From JBKEDC01 sp047974225 (GTDB taxonomy: Bacteria > Bacteroidota > Bacteroidia > Bacteroidales > Prolixibacteraceae), in contig JBKECD010000153.1 in the NCBI GenBank assembly GCA_047974225.1, forward strand, positions 1 to 22,695: a DNA stretch of 22,695 nucleotides, read 5' to 3'. The translations under genes and the position numbers were made by a program. The notes under the pieces are model-generated. The model made no database searches, was not told where the DNA came from, and saw only the letters and a list, made by a program, of their open reading frames with translations. Below are positions 21,470-22,695 of this stretch, one piece after another; position 1 is the first letter of the stretch, and each line of letters starts with the position of its first letter.

Positions 21470-22695
21470 ATGAAAAGAATGAAAATTACTTGGGCATTTG
21501 TGGCGGCGTTTGCTCTCGCTTCCTGCTCGAACGATGCGCTGTTTGAAGTGAAAAATAATTTGGATGCTGACCGCACCGATGAGGTGGTGGTGATTCAGCG
21601 TGCGCAAGTGGAGCAATTGCTGTTTTGCCCAGAAGATAAATTGCCTGTGGTGAAAAGCAATGGAAAATATCTGCCAACTCAAATGGATGACATGAATGGC
21701 GATGGCGAATGGGATGAATTGGCATTTGTGGTTGATGTCGCTGCCAATGCAACTGTTCGGATGGAATTGGTGGGCGTTGATAAAATGGCATACCCCGAAT
21801 TTGAAAAGCGCACCAATGTTCGCCTAGGCATTCACCAAGAGGATGGCTCTTTTTTAGAGGTGGACAATTATGAGGCTATTCCCGCTACCCAGCCTTTTCA
21901 GGTGATTGCACAGGGAGAAAGTGTGAACTGGGAAAATGATAAAATGGGGTTTCGCAACTATTTCGACTGTCGCAATGTGAAAGACTTGTTTGGCAAAAGA
22001 CAGCCCGAATTGGTCATAGATAAAATACACACTCCTGCGATGGGAAATTATCATGTGCTTGCGGATTGGGGGATGGATATCTTGCATTGTGGCAACTCGG
22101 TGGGCTCGGGAGGTCTGGCTCTCTTTGAAAATGATTCGTTGTATCGCTTGGGTTCAACAGATGTGTATCAATATCAGAAGATCGCTGAAGGACCGGTGCG
22201 CTCGGTGTTTGAATTGAGGTATTCAGGATGGCATGTGGAAGACCAAGTGCTGTCGGCAGTGGAGCGCATTGCGATTTATCCCGGGAAATATTGGTTTCAA
22301 TCGGATGTAACAATATCTGGGTTTCAAGGAGAAAAACAAGTTGTTACGGGCATTGTTACCACCCATCTAAAGAAGGAGCAGCCTCAGCAGTTTGAAGTGG
22401 GGGCGAGTCATCAGGCAATCGCTACGCTCGATGTGCAATCACTCAATAATGACGAACTCGGCATGGCGGTAATATTGAAGTCAGCGGAGGTAACCCATAT
22501 CGGCGAGGCGACAAAAGAAAATTACTATCACAAAGGCGAAGGATTAGCCTATAAAACGGTGCCTGAAAAAGGATTCAGCAATGTGATTTCTGACACTTAC
22601 TATGTAGCGCAAAGAATAACCAACGATGTGCCTGCACGCCATTATTTCTCAGCAGTGTGGGGGTTGGAAGATGCAAAGTGGAAAGAAATGACAAA
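21470..22695 (+). CDS. DUF4861-like lipoprotein (3' end beyond the window)
   Basis: Open from the ATG at 21470 to the window end, 408 codons. The lipoprotein signal MKRMKITWAFVAAFALASC has the lipobox L-A-S-C19, so the protein is lipid-anchored. The mature protein has an early beta-rich domain with a calcium-loop-like DMNGDGEWDE (74-83), then YFDCRNVKDLFGKRQPELVI, DWGMDILHCGNSVGSGG and a YPGKYWF segment. This order and these motifs resemble DUF4861 proteins of Bacteroidota, often encoded in polysaccharide (pectin-type) utilisation loci. The substrate is unknown. No other carbohydrate genes lie in the window, but more could follow to the right. Confidence 0.7.
   Translation, partial: MKRMKITWAFVAAFALASCSNDALFEVKNNLDADRTDEVVVIQRAQVEQLLFCPEDKLPVVKSNGKYLPTQMDDMNGDGEWDELAFVVDVAANATVRMELVGVDKMAYPEFEKRTNVRLGIHQEDGSFLEVDNYEAIPATQPFQVIAQGESVNWENDKMGFRNYFDCRNVKDLFGKRQPELVIDKIHTPAMGNYHVLADWGMDILHCGNSVGSGGLALFENDSLYRLGSTDVYQYQKIAEGPVRSVFELRYSGWHVEDQVLSAVERIAIYPGKYWFQSDVTISGFQGEKQVVTGIVTTHLKKEQPQQFEVGASHQAIATLDVQSLNNDELGMAVILKSAEVTHIGEATKENYYHKGEGLAYKTVPEKGFSNVISDTYYVAQRITNDVPARHYFSAVWGLEDAKWKEMT

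Overview
This window looks like a chromosomal segment of a Bacteroidota (probably Bacteroidales) bacterium. Evidence: many promoters have the Bacteroidota form TTG/TTTG-N18-19-TAnnTTTG, strong Shine-Dalgarno sites are scarce, tRNAs lack an encoded CCA, and there are GldA-type ABC ATPase, DUF4861-type lipoprotein, MORN-like and SDR genes. Its centre is a complete, apparently intact type V-A CRISPR-Cas locus built on a 1249-aa Cas12a.

Layout. Left flank (1-7085): the start of a HigB-type toxin (-), a GldA-like ABC ATPase (-), a secreted protein with three internal repeats (+), a U32 Fe-S protein (-) ending 1 bp from it, then a MORN-like secreted protein, xseA and xseB (+), an initiator tRNA-Met with promoter and terminator, and an SDR dehydrogenase. 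A non-coding block of five 43-bp tandem units follows (about 7090-7325).

CRISPR region (7409-18231): a WYL-domain regulator, a 17-bp terminator hairpin, a small HIRAN-domain gene, cas12a, an internal terminator, then overlapping or abutting cas4-cas1-cas2, a leader with its own promoter, and an array of 52 full 36-bp repeats ended by an 11-nt truncated repeat. A 19-bp imperfect dyad (AATGAC-N7-GGCATT) occurs upstream of both the WYL gene and the HIRAN-cas12a unit. This suggests the WYL protein controls itself and the CRISPR effector operon. The leader carries a 16-nt inverted copy of the 5' half of the repeat.

Right flank (18230-22695): a 260-bp nested fold-back (MITE-like) element abuts the array end, followed by a helical protein of unknown function, tRNA-Leu(UAG), trigger factor, and the first 408 codons of a DUF4861-like lipoprotein.

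Working model (inference): Cas12a uses crRNAs processed by its own RNase centre. Cas4-Cas1-Cas2 add spacers at the leader end. The HIRAN protein is a candidate DNA-end-binding accessory co-expressed with Cas12a. The most unusual points are the shared operator, the HIRAN gene, the leader anti-repeat and the terminator separating interference from adaptation genes.
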